Below, one piece after another: positions 34,443 to 42,100 of a stretch of 64,000 bases of DNA; the first letter of the stretch is position 1, and each line of letters opens with the position of its first letter. The translations under genes were made by a program, and so were the position numbers. Below the pieces are notes generated by a model. It ran no database searches and had not been told where the DNA came from. It was given only the letters and a program-made list of their open reading frames with translations. This DNA is from Eubacteriaceae bacterium (GTDB lineage Bacteria > Bacillota > Clostridia > Oscillospirales > Acutalibacteraceae): positions 1 to 64,000 of the forward strand of contig JAETRQ010000009.1 of the NCBI GenBank assembly GCA_021770095.1, given 5' to 3'.

Positions 34443-37400
34443 ATGGCAAGAAAAAAGAAAACCATGGACGGTAACACAGCCGCAGCGCATGTAAGTTACG
34501 CGTTCACTGAAGTTGCCGCAATTTATCCAATTACTCCTTCATCAAACATGGCTGAAGAAACTGACGCTATGGCTGCAAGAGGAGTAAAAAACATTTTTGG
34601 TCAAACTGTTAAAGTTGCTGAAATGGAATCTGAAGCAGGTGCAGCAGGTGCTGTTCACGGCTCACTTTCAGCAGGTGCTCTCACAACAACTTATACCGCA
34701 TCACAGGGATTGCTCCTTATGATTCCGAATATGTATAAGATTGCCGGTGAGTTGATCCCTTCTGTTATCCATGTATCAGCTCGTTGTGTATCTACTCATG
34801 CACTTAATATTTTTGGTGATCATTCTGACGTAATGGCTTGCCGCCAGACCGGTTATGCAATGCTTTGCTCAGCAAATGTTCAGGAAGTTATGGACCTTGG
34901 TGCAGTTGCTCATCTTTCAACTCTCAAGAGCCGTGTGCCATTCCTTCATTTCTTTGATGGTTTCCGTACTTCTCATGAAATTCAGAAGATTGAAATCTGG
35001 GATTATGATGATCTCAAATCAATGGTTGATATGGAAGATATTCAGGAATTCCGTGCACGTGCTTTGAATCCTGAAAGACCTGTTCTCCGCGGTTCTGCTG
35101 AAAACAGTGATATTTTCTTCCAGCATCGTGAAGCTTGTAATAAGTATTATAACGATGCTGTTGCAACAACAGAAGAATATATGAACAGAGTTAATGAAAA
35201 ACTCGGTACAGATTACAAACTCTTCAACTATTACGGCGCACCTGACGCTGAGAGAGTTATCGTTGCAATGGGTTCGGTTTGTGATACCATTCAGGAAACA
35301 GTTGACTTCCTCAATGCCCGCGGCGAAAAAGTTGGTATGATCAAAGTTCATCTTTACAGACCGTTCTCTGTTAAGCATCTTCTTGATGTTATGCCTGAAT
35401 CCGTTAAGTCAATCTCTGTTATTGACAGAACAAAAGAACCGGGCTCACTTGGTGAACCGCTTTACCTTGATGTTGTTGCTGCACTTAAAGGCTCAAAATT
35501 CCAGGATGTTCCTGTATTCGGCGGCCGTTATGGTCTTGGTTCAAAAGATACACTTCCTGCTCATATCGTCTCTGTTTATAACAATATGACAGCAGATGCT
35601 CCAAAGCAGCAGTTTACGCTTTCAATCAACGATGACGTAACAAACCTTTCACTTGATATTACTGAAAGCCCTGATACTACTCCTGCAGGTACAACTTCAT
35701 GTAAGTTCTGGGGTCTTGGTTCAGACGGTACAGTAGGTGCTAATAAAGACTCTATCAAAATTATCGGTGACAATACCGATATGTATGCTCAGGGTTATTT
35801 CTTCTATGACTCTAAAAAATCAGGTGGTATCACAGTATCTCACCTTCGTTTCGGTTCTTCACCGATAACTTCAACATATCTTATCAACAAAGCAAACTTT
35901 GTTGCTTGTCATAATCCTTCATATGTAACTAAATATGATATGGTACAGGATATTGTTCCGGGTGGTACATTCCTTCTTAACTGTATCTGGACTCCTGAAG
36001 AACTTGACAAACAGCTCCCTGCTTCAATGAAGAGATATATTGCTGAAAATAATATTAATTTCTACACAATCAACGGTATCAAGATTGCAGAAGAAGTCGG
36101 TCTTCCGGGCAGAGCTTCAACAATCCTTCAGTCAGCATTCTTTACAATTTCAAACATCCTTCCTGTTGAAAAAGCAATTGAACTTATGAAGGCTGCTGTT
36201 GTTAAGAAGTTCTCAAAGAAGGGTGAAGCAATCGTTAATGCTAACCATGCAGGTATTGAAAGAGGTTCACAGGAACTTGTTAAGATTGATGTTCCGGAAT
36301 CATGGAAAGATGCAGTTGACGAACCTTCAGAGCTCGTTATTCCTACTGAAAGACCTGAAATGAAGAAGTTCGTTAAAGAAATTCTTGATCCTGTCGGCAG
36401 ACTTCACGGTGATGACCTTCCTGTTTCAACATTTGTTGACTGTGCTGACGGTGTATATCCTCAGGGTTCAGCAGCTTTTGAAAAGCGCGGAATTGCTATC
36501 ACTGTTCCTGAATGGGATGGTACAAAGTGTGCGCAGTGTAACCTTTGTTCAATGGTTTGCCCGCACGCTGTAATTAGACCTGTATGCCTGAATGCTGAAG
36601 AAGAAGCAAATGCTCCTGAAGGTACAAAGATGGTTGACCACAAGAGAGCACCTTATAAATATGCTCTTATCGTTTCAACATTCGACTGTACAGGATGCGG
36701 TTCATGTGCGAATGTTTGTCCTACAAAGTCACTCACAATGAAACCAATTGCTTCACAGATTGCTGAACAAAAGGTATTTGACGCTCTTGTTGACGTTGAT
36801 GCTAAACCTGAAGTTCTTACAAATAACACAATCGGTGTTCAGTACAGAAAGCCTTATCTTGAATTCTCAGGTGCTTGTGCCGGTTGCGGTGAAACACCTT
36901 ATGCTAAACTTGCTACTCAGTTGTTTGGTGACAAGATGTATATTGCTAACGCAACAGGTTGTTCTTCAATCTGGGGTGGTTCTGCTCCTTCAACACCATA
37001 CACTGTTGACAAGAAGGGTCACGGTCCTGCTTGGTCAAACTCACTCTTTGAAGATAATGCTGAGTTCGGTTACGGTATGCTCCTTGCTCAGAAGCAAATC
37101 CGTGAAAGACTTGCTATGGATGCACAGGTTCTTCTTGATACTCCTGTTGCTCAGCAGGCTCAGGCTTGGCTTGACACTTATGAAAATGCTGAAACAAACA
37201 CTGCTGCTGCAGATGCTTTGATTGATGCACTTAAGAACACAACATTCGATGGTGCTGCTGCAGACGCTGCTGCTGATTTCCTTAAGGATTCAGATTATGC
37301 TGCTAAGAAGTATCAGTTCATCTTCGGCGGTGACGGTTGGGCATACGATATTGGTTTCGGCGGACTTGACCACGTTATCGCTTCAAACGAAGATGTAAAC

Positions 37401-37967
37401 ATCGTTGTATTTGATACAGAAGTTTATTCAAACACAGGCGGTCAGGCTTCAAAGGCTACTCCTACAGGTGCAGTTGCTAAGTTTGCTGCATCAGGTAAAG
37501 TTGTTAAGAAGAAAGACCTTGCTCAGATTGCTATGAGCTACGGCTATGTATATGTAGCACAGGTTGCTATGGGTGCTAATGCTGCTCAGTGTCTCAAAGC
37601 ATTCCAGGAGGCTGCTGCGTATAACGGACCTTCTATCATTATCTGTTATGCACCTTGTATCAACCATGGTATCAAGATGCCATTCAATCAGACCGAACAG
37701 AAGAAGGCAGTTGCTGCAGGTTATTGGAATCTCTTCCGTTACAATCCTGACCTCATTGCTCAGGGCAAGAATCCATTTGCTCTTGACAGCAAAGCTCCGT
37801 CTGCTGACTATGTTGAATTCATCGAGGGTGAAACAAGATATTCAGCACTCAAGAGAGCATTCCCGGGCAAGGCAGAAGAACTCTTCGCTATTGCTGCGGA
37901 TAATTCAATTGAAAAGTATAATAAACTTGCAAGACTTGTTGAGTATTATGCTCCTGAAGAAAAGTAA
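34443..37967 (+). CDS. nifJ: Pyruvate:ferredoxin (flavodoxin) oxidoreductase
   Basis: A 1174-residue single-chain PFOR oxidising pyruvate to acetyl-CoA and CO2 while reducing ferredoxin, central to anaerobic fermentation. The order is domain I with YPITPSSNMAEE, domain II, the gamma domain, two 4Fe-4S motifs (CAQCNLCSMVCPHAV and CTGCGSCANVCPTKS), and the TPP domain with CAGCGETPY, a GDGWAYDIGFGGLDH metal/TPP motif and the VYSNTGGQASKATP segment. Codons are strongly biased to preferred forms, consistent with high expression. A consensus AGGAGG and promoter precede it; a strong terminator follows. Confidence 0.97.
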   Translation: MARKKKTMDGNTAAAHVSYAFTEVAAIYPITPSSNMAEETDAMAARGVKNIFGQTVKVAEMESEAGAAGAVHGSLSAGALTTTYTASQGLLLMIPNMYKIAGELIPSVIHVSARCVSTHALNIFGDHSDVMACRQTGYAMLCSANVQEVMDLGAVAHLSTLKSRVPFLHFFDGFRTSHEIQKIEIWDYDDLKSMVDMEDIQEFRARALNPERPVLRGSAENSDIFFQHREACNKYYNDAVATTEEYMNRVNEKLGTDYKLFNYYGAPDAERVIVAMGSVCDTIQETVDFLNARGEKVGMIKVHLYRPFSVKHLLDVMPESVKSISVIDRTKEPGSLGEPLYLDVVAALKGSKFQDVPVFGGRYGLGSKDTLPAHIVSVYNNMTADAPKQQFTLSINDDVTNLSLDITESPDTTPAGTTSCKFWGLGSDGTVGANKDSIKIIGDNTDMYAQGYFFYDSKKSGGITVSHLRFGSSPITSTYLINKANFVACHNPSYVTKYDMVQDIVPGGTFLLNCIWTPEELDKQLPASMKRYIAENNINFYTINGIKIAEEVGLPGRASTILQSAFFTISNILPVEKAIELMKAAVVKKFSKKGEAIVNANHAGIERGSQELVKIDVPESWKDAVDEPSELVIPTERPEMKKFVKEILDPVGRLHGDDLPVSTFVDCADGVYPQGSAAFEKRGIAITVPEWDGTKCAQCNLCSMVCPHAVIRPVCLNAEEEANAPEGTKMVDHKRAPYKYALIVSTFDCTGCGSCANVCPTKSLTMKPIASQIAEQKVFDALVDVDAKPEVLTNNTIGVQYRKPYLEFSGACAGCGETPYAKLATQLFGDKMYIANATGCSSIWGGSAPSTPYTVDKKGHGPAWSNSLFEDNAEFGYGMLLAQKQIRERLAMDAQVLLDTPVAQQAQAWLDTYENAETNTAAADALIDALKNTTFDGAAADAAADFLKDSDYAAKKYQFIFGGDGWAYDIGFGGLDHVIASNEDVNIVVFDTEVYSNTGGQASKATPTGAVAKFAASGKVVKKKDLAQIAMSYGYVYVAQVAMGANAAQCLKAFQEAAAYNGPSIIICYAPCINHGIKMPFNQTEQKKAVAAGYWNLFRYNPDLIAQGKNPFALDSKAPSADYVEFIEGETRYSALKRAFPGKAEELFAIAADNSIEKYNKLARLVEYYAPEEK

Positions 37968-37999
37968 GTTGAATTATTCTTGAAAAATAATATAAAAAG

Positions 38000-38038
38000 G
38001 CGACACTTCATATCGGAGTGTCGCTCTTGTTTTTTTGT
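38000..38038 (+). terminator. Terminator after nifJ
   Basis: GCGACACT (38000-38007) pairs with AGTGTCGC (38017-38024), then CTTGTTTTTTT. Confidence 0.9.
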
Positions 38039-38104
38039 CTGTTTTATATTATTATTTTTATAAAGAACAAATACTCTTTCGTCTGAGAGATAATTGGTGG
38101 TATT

Positions 38105-38902
38105 ATGAATTTTGAAACTTTTCCGAACACTATACAAAAGAAAATTGGAAATCAACCATACCAATATGATAAACTTGGTGAGTCCGATTCCACTGTGATT
38201 CTTTTTGATGATATGGTATTGAAAATCGAAAAAACAAGTTGTCAGTCAGACAGAGAGTATCATATTCTCAATTGGCTGGATAAAAAACTTCCTGTTCCAA
38301 AAATAATCTGTTTTGAAAGAAAAGACGGATTCAATTATCTTCTTATGACAAAACTGGAGGGGTCAATGGCATGTGATACTATCAATATTGATAAACTTGA
38401 CAGTATTGTTGAATCACTTGCAGATGGATTAAAACAACTGTGGTGCATAGATATTACGGATTGCGAATTTAACAGCACCCTTGATGTTAAACTGAAAGAA
38501 GCAAAATATAATATTGATCATAACTTGGTTGACTGCAATGATTTTGAAGAAGGTACATTAGGACCTGACGGATTTAAAGATATTGATGCATTATATTCAT
38601 TTTTGATGAATAACAAACCTGAAGAAGATTTGGTTTTTTCTCATGGTGATTACTGTTTGCCGAATGTTTTTATCAATGATAAAAGTGCTGTTGGTTTTTT
38701 AGATTTAGGTAAGGCCGGTGTTGCTGACAGATGGGCGGATATTGCGTTATGTGTACGTTCATTGAAATATAATATTTGTGATTTGTTTAATCTGCCTTAT
38801 AATCATTATTTGTCATTGAAACAAAAGTTGTATGATTTGCTGGAAATAAAAGAAAATGAAGAAAAATTAAGATATTATATCTTGCTTGATGAATTGTTTT
38901 GA
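38105..38902 (+). CDS. APH(3')-family aminoglycoside phosphotransferase
   Basis: A 265-residue kinase of the type that phosphorylates the 3'-hydroxyl of kanamycin-type aminoglycosides. The Lys40 motif VLKIEK, REYHILNWLDKKLPVPK, the catalytic loop FSHGDYCLPNV (Asp182, Asn187), GFLDLGKAGVADRWADIAL and the C-terminal YYILLDELF all match the APH(3') pattern, and the last is shared with APH(3')-IIIa. Length is the family's usual 260-270. All catalytic residues are present, so it is probably active. A possible promoter TTGTCT-18-TATAAA lies at 38035-38064. Whether it confers resistance cannot be told. Confidence 0.85.
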   Translation: MNFETFPNTIQKKIGNQPYQYDKLGESDSTVILFDDMVLKIEKTSCQSDREYHILNWLDKKLPVPKIICFERKDGFNYLLMTKLEGSMACDTINIDKLDSIVESLADGLKQLWCIDITDCEFNSTLDVKLKEAKYNIDHNLVDCNDFEEGTLGPDGFKDIDALYSFLMNNKPEEDLVFSHGDYCLPNVFINDKSAVGFLDLGKAGVADRWADIALCVRSLKYNICDLFNLPYNHYLSLKQKLYDLLEIKENEEKLRYYILLDELF

Positions 38903-38912
38903 TAAGCAGAGC

Positions 38913-38978
38913 AAATGCGGACAGTCGTTTGAATTTTCCGTCTTAATGGAAATTTAACTGCTGTCCGCATTTTAGTTT
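38913..38978 (+). terminator. Terminator after the APH(3')-like gene
   Basis: AAATGCGGACAG (38913-38924) pairs with CTGTCCGCATTT (38961-38972), with a smaller inner stem between. A T-rich tail follows. Confidence 0.8.
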
Positions 38979-38981
38979 TAT

Positions 38982-39980
38982 TTATGAATGATTGGTTATT
39001 CCGTCAATTTGTATTAATTCTGCTTTTGTGAGTTCGGGATAATCAAGTGCCTTCAGATTTTCAAGCAACTGTGCCTTTGAATGTACTCCAATCAGTACGG
39101 ATGTGATGTCTTCATCTTTAAGCAGCCATTGAATTGCCATTTGAGAAAGTGTCTGACCGCGCTTTTTTGCCATATCATAAAGTTGTTTGATTTGGTGCAG
39201 ACGGAGTTTGTCGCATCCAACATGTGCCTGCAATTTTTCATTGCCGAAAAGTCTGGAGTTTTCAGGAATGCCGTCAGCATATTTATCACTGAGCTGTCCT
39301 TGTGCAAGCGGTGAAAAAGCAATAATACCTTTGTGTTTGCTGACTGCTTCTTTTTTTAAGTCATTTTCTTCAATCGTTCTGTCAAAAATGGAATATCTGT
39401 TTTGGTTGATAATGAACGGAACATGGAAGTCATCACATCTGTGGTGCATTTTGTGCATCGTTTTTCCGTCATAGTTACTCATTCCGATATATAAGGCTTT
39501 TCCTTGTCTCACAATGTCAGACATACACAGCGCCGTTTCTTCAAGCGGGGTTTCGGGTGCCAGACAGTGATGATAGAATATATCCACATAATCAAGCCCC
39601 ATTCGTTTGAGACTCTGGTTAAGTGATGCTGTCAGGTACTTTCTGCTGCCGCCTCGTCCGCCATAGGGACCTTCCCACATCTCATATCCTGCCTTTGTAC
39701 TGATGATTAACTGGTCGCGGTACGGCATTAGGTTTTCTTTCAGAATTTTACCGAAATTGATTTCGGCTCTGCCGGGTTCGGGTCCGTAATTATTTGCAAG
39801 GTCAAAATGTGTTATGCCATGGTCAAATGCGGTCAGGATAATATCTTTCATCGTCTCATAATCATCATTCACACCGAAGTTTTGCCATAATCCAAGAGAG
39901 ATTTTCGGCAAAGCAAGCCCGCTTTTTCCGCAATAATTATAGGTCATTTTATCATATCTTTTTTCATCTGCTTTATACAT
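38982..39980 (-). CDS. gpr: Aldo/keto reductase, YghZ (L-glyceraldehyde-3-phosphate reductase) type
   Basis: A 332-residue NADPH-dependent aldo/keto reductase. The N-terminus KMTYNYCGKSGLALPKISL, THFDLANNYGPEPG, LIISTKAGYEMW and SLKRMGLDYVDIFYHH follow E. coli YghZ closely, including the catalytic Asp, Tyr, Lys and His positions. YghZ reduces L-glyceraldehyde 3-phosphate and other aldehydes such as methylglyoxal. TTAGGAG precedes the ATG. It lies downstream of a terminator that follows the ireB unit and seems monocistronic. Confidence 0.9.
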   Translation of the reverse strand: MYKADEKRYDKMTYNYCGKSGLALPKISLGLWQNFGVNDDYETMKDIILTAFDHGITHFDLANNYGPEPGRAEINFGKILKENLMPYRDQLIISTKAGYEMWEGPYGGRGGSRKYLTASLNQSLKRMGLDYVDIFYHHCLAPETPLEETALCMSDIVRQGKALYIGMSNYDGKTMHKMHHRCDDFHVPFIINQNRYSIFDRTIEENDLKKEAVSKHKGIIAFSPLAQGQLSDKYADGIPENSRLFGNEKLQAHVGCDKLRLHQIKQLYDMAKKRGQTLSQMAIQWLLKDEDITSVLIGVHSKAQLLENLKALDYPELTKAELIQIDGITNHS

Positions 39981-39996
39981 GGTATACTCCTAAAAC

Positions 39997-40026
39997 AAAA
40001 ACCGATTGAGCGACAATCGGTTTTAT
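39997..40026 (-). terminator. Terminator of the leftward ireB unit
   Basis: AAAACCGATTG (about 39998-40008) pairs with CAATCGGTTTT (40014-40024). Read leftward it is followed by TTTGTTTTA. Confidence 0.85.
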
Positions 40027-40061
40027 GCTGTATTTTGTTTTTTGAATGAATATGTTAAGAT

Positions 40062-40358
40062 TTAACTGTTGCTTTTTAATGCACGTTCAAGCCAAACTGC
40101 ACCGAGATCCAGTGCATTGAACAATCCGTTCTTTTCACTTTTCTTAACTATTTTTTCCTTTGGTGATACATCGGGATTGGTGTTGAGAAGTTGAATAACC
40201 ACTTTGCCCGAAACATTTAAATCCTCAATTTTCTCTTCATTAAGTACATTAAGGCAAATTACATATGGATCACTCATATTGCCATAGTAAATTGTTTTGT
40301 CGCATCTGACCAAAGGTTTACCTTTGTATTCAAGAAACTTTTCTTTTTGTTCTGCCAA
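40062..40358 (-). CDS. Uncharacterised protein downstream of ireB
   Basis: 98 residues, soluble, starting with a polar segment then VRCDKTIYYGNMSDPYVICL and a hydrophobic strand-rich middle. No catalytic motif is visible. It starts 18 bp after ireB, with AAGGAGGG as ribosome binding site, and shares its promoter and terminator. In many Firmicutes ruvX and a DUF1292 gene follow ireB, so this protein occupies an atypical position. Function unknown. Confidence 0.72.
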   Translation of the reverse strand: MAEQKEKFLEYKGKPLVRCDKTIYYGNMSDPYVICLNVLNEEKIEDLNVSGKVVIQLLNTNPDVSPKEKIVKKSEKNGLFNALDLGAVWLERALKSNS

Positions 40359-40376
40359 AGATAACCCTCCTTTTTG

Positions 40377-40619
40377 TTAATCGAGATAAGACTTTACCAT
40401 AGCCGCCATAAGTTCATCACGGTCAATTTTCCTGATAAGGCTTCTTGCGTTATTATGAGTAGTGATGTAAGTCGGATCTTCTGACAGGATGTAACCGACA
40501 ATCTGGTTGATTGGGTTATATCCCTTTTCCTGAAGTGCATCAAAAACTTCGGTTAATGTTTCCTTCATAATATCTTCTTTTTCATCGCCGATTCTAAAAG
40601 TCATAGTCTTGTCTGTCAC
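40377..40619 (-). CDS. ireB: IreB family regulatory phosphoprotein (UPF0297)
   Basis: 80 residues, the family length. The typical signature is present: the MTFRIGDE start, [20 protein letters not shown] and [20 protein letters not shown]. In Enterococcus, IreB is phosphorylated on Thr by the IreK kinase and tunes cephalosporin tolerance; a similar cell-wall-linked role is inferred here. GGGAGGTGA lies 7 nt before the GTG start at 40619. Confidence 0.93.
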   Translation of the reverse strand: MTDKTMTFRIGDEKEDIMKETLTEVFDALQEKGYNPINQIVGYILSEDPTYITTHNNARSLIRKIDRDELMAAMVKSYLD

Positions 40620-40653
40620 GGTAAAGTCACCTCCCGTAAAGTATTACACAATA

Positions 40654-40682
40654 ATTATATACATAAATTGTTAAAATTACAA
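40654..40682 (-). promoter_or_regulatory. Promoter of the ireB unit
   Basis: On the minus strand, TTGTAA (40682-40677), 17-bp spacer, TATAAT (40659-40654). Confidence 0.62.
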
Positions 40683-40735
40683 TACTTTTTTTGATTATTA
40701 TTTATTTTATGTTAATAATTATATGTTGAAAACAC

Positions 40736-40765
40736 TTGACTTATGAGCCTTTTGTGGTTTATAAT
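40736..40765 (+). promoter_or_regulatory. Promoter of the T-box pheST operon
   Basis: TTGACT (40736-40741), 18-bp spacer, TATAAT (40760-40765). Confidence 0.68.
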
Positions 40766-40771
40766 CACATA

Positions 40772-41010
40772 AGTAATAAATATTATTCAACTGTGATCAG
40801 GTGTAAGTAGACTGTGAATAATGTTACAGAGAGTGTGCGTCAGCTGCAAGCACATACATTATCACGCTTGAATTTCAGCCTGTGAGTTATTGGCGAGAAA
40901 GTAAGTCAATCGTATGAACTGCGTTAAAGTTATTGAGTGGCAGATTTTTCTGCAATTTGAGTGGTACCACGGAATTTTATCCGTCTCATTGATGAGACGG
41001 ATTTTTTTAT
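40772..41010 (+). promoter_or_regulatory. T-box leader controlling pheST
   Basis: The non-coding leader between ireB and pheS carries the T-box motif TGAGTGGTACCACGGA (40958-40973) just before a terminator formed by ATCCGTCTCA (40979-40988) and TGAGACGGAT (40993-41002) with a T-run. A long stem-I region covers about 40790-40895. Its likely specifier codon TTC (about 40874-40876, context GAATTTCAG) reads Phe, in agreement with the genes downstream. Uncharged tRNA-Phe would stabilise the antiterminator and switch pheST on. Confidence 0.88.
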
Positions 41011-41030
41011 TGTTATCAAAGGAGAGAGTT

Positions 41031-42083
41031 ATGGAACATAAGATTAACAGTCTTAAAGAAAAGTTTGAACAGGAACTTGAAAAGATTGAAAGTATGGCTG
41101 AACTTGAAAGCGTTCGTGTTGCATATCTTGGCAAAAAGGGAAGTGTGACCGATTTGCTGAAGGGAATGAAGGAACTTTCAAATGAGGAAAGAAAATCTTT
41201 CGGTGCGAAAGTAAATGAACTCAAGGGTATTGTTGCTGACAGAATTTCTGTAAAAACAAAGGAATTGAAAGAAAAAGAAATTGAGGCGGAAATCAATCGT
41301 ATGCCTGAATTTGATCTGTCAATGCCGTCCAATCTTGACAGGGGTTCTTATCATCCGATTACGCTTGTGCAGAGGGAATGTGAAAGAATATTTAAGTCAA
41401 TGGGATTTACAGTTGAGGATTACAGTGAAGTTGTTACTGACTATGAATGCTTTGAATCACTTAATATTCCGAAACATCATCCTGCAAGAGATATGCAGGA
41501 TACTTATTATCTTGAAAACGGACAGTTGCTCAAGTCACAGACTTCGGCTGCACAGAATGCGATTTATAAAAAATACAGGGATGCTCTCATCAATGATGGT
41601 GTGCCTATCAAAGCAATCTTTCCGGGCCGCTGTTTCAGAAATGAAGCAACGGATGCCTGCCATGAAAACACCTTTTTCCAAATGGAAGGCGTAATGGTAG
41701 ACAAGAATATTTCTATCTCAAATCTTATATATTTTATGAAAACTATGCTTTCAGAAGTTTTCCAAAAAGATATAAAAGTAAGACTCCGTCCCGGATTTTT
41801 CCCGTTCGTTGAACCCGGATTTGAACTTGATATAAGCTGTCTTATCTGCGGCGGTGACGGTTGCCCGTCCTGTAAGCACAGCGGATGGCTTGAACTTTGC
41901 CCTTGCGGTATGATTCATCCTGAAGTATTGAAAGCAGGCGGAATTGACCCTGATGAATATACAGGTTTTGCATTCGGTCTTGGATTAACAAGACTTGTAA
42001 TGATGAAATACGGCATTAAAGATATTCGTGATTTGAACAGCGGCAGTCTTAAGAGTTTGTCACAGTTTACTGATGATGAATAA
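41031..42083 (+). CDS. pheS: Phenylalanine-tRNA ligase alpha subunit
   Basis: A 350-residue class II synthetase subunit. The N-terminal coiled coil (about 1-85) is followed by the catalytic core with motif 2 in GRCFRNEATDACHENTFFQ and motif 3 in FAFGLGLTRLVMMKYGI. A Cys-rich insert (CLICGGDGCPSCKHSGWLE) may bind zinc and occurs in a subset of PheS proteins. GGAGAG lies just before the ATG at 41031; the frame is open upstream through the T-box but that part is leader. Works as an alpha2beta2 tetramer with PheT. Confidence 0.96.
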   Translation: MEHKINSLKEKFEQELEKIESMAELESVRVAYLGKKGSVTDLLKGMKELSNEERKSFGAKVNELKGIVADRISVKTKELKEKEIEAEINRMPEFDLSMPSNLDRGSYHPITLVQRECERIFKSMGFTVEDYSEVVTDYECFESLNIPKHHPARDMQDTYYLENGQLLKSQTSAAQNAIYKKYRDALINDGVPIKAIFPGRCFRNEATDACHENTFFQMEGVMVDKNISISNLIYFMKTMLSEVFQKDIKVRLRPGFFPFVEPGFELDISCLICGGDGCPSCKHSGWLELCPCGMIHPEVLKAGGIDPDEYTGFAFGLGLTRLVMMKYGIKDIRDLNSGSLKSLSQFTDDE

Positions 42084-42100
42084 GAAAGGAGCGGTACATT

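Noticed and set aside
36748-37221. 157-residue frame within nifJ in another phase
   Set aside because: Leu-rich shadow of the codon-biased PFOR gene, with no ribosome binding site.
40914-41030. N-terminal extension of pheS
   Set aside because: The extension runs through the T-box and its terminator; the ribosome binding site and homology place the start at 41031.
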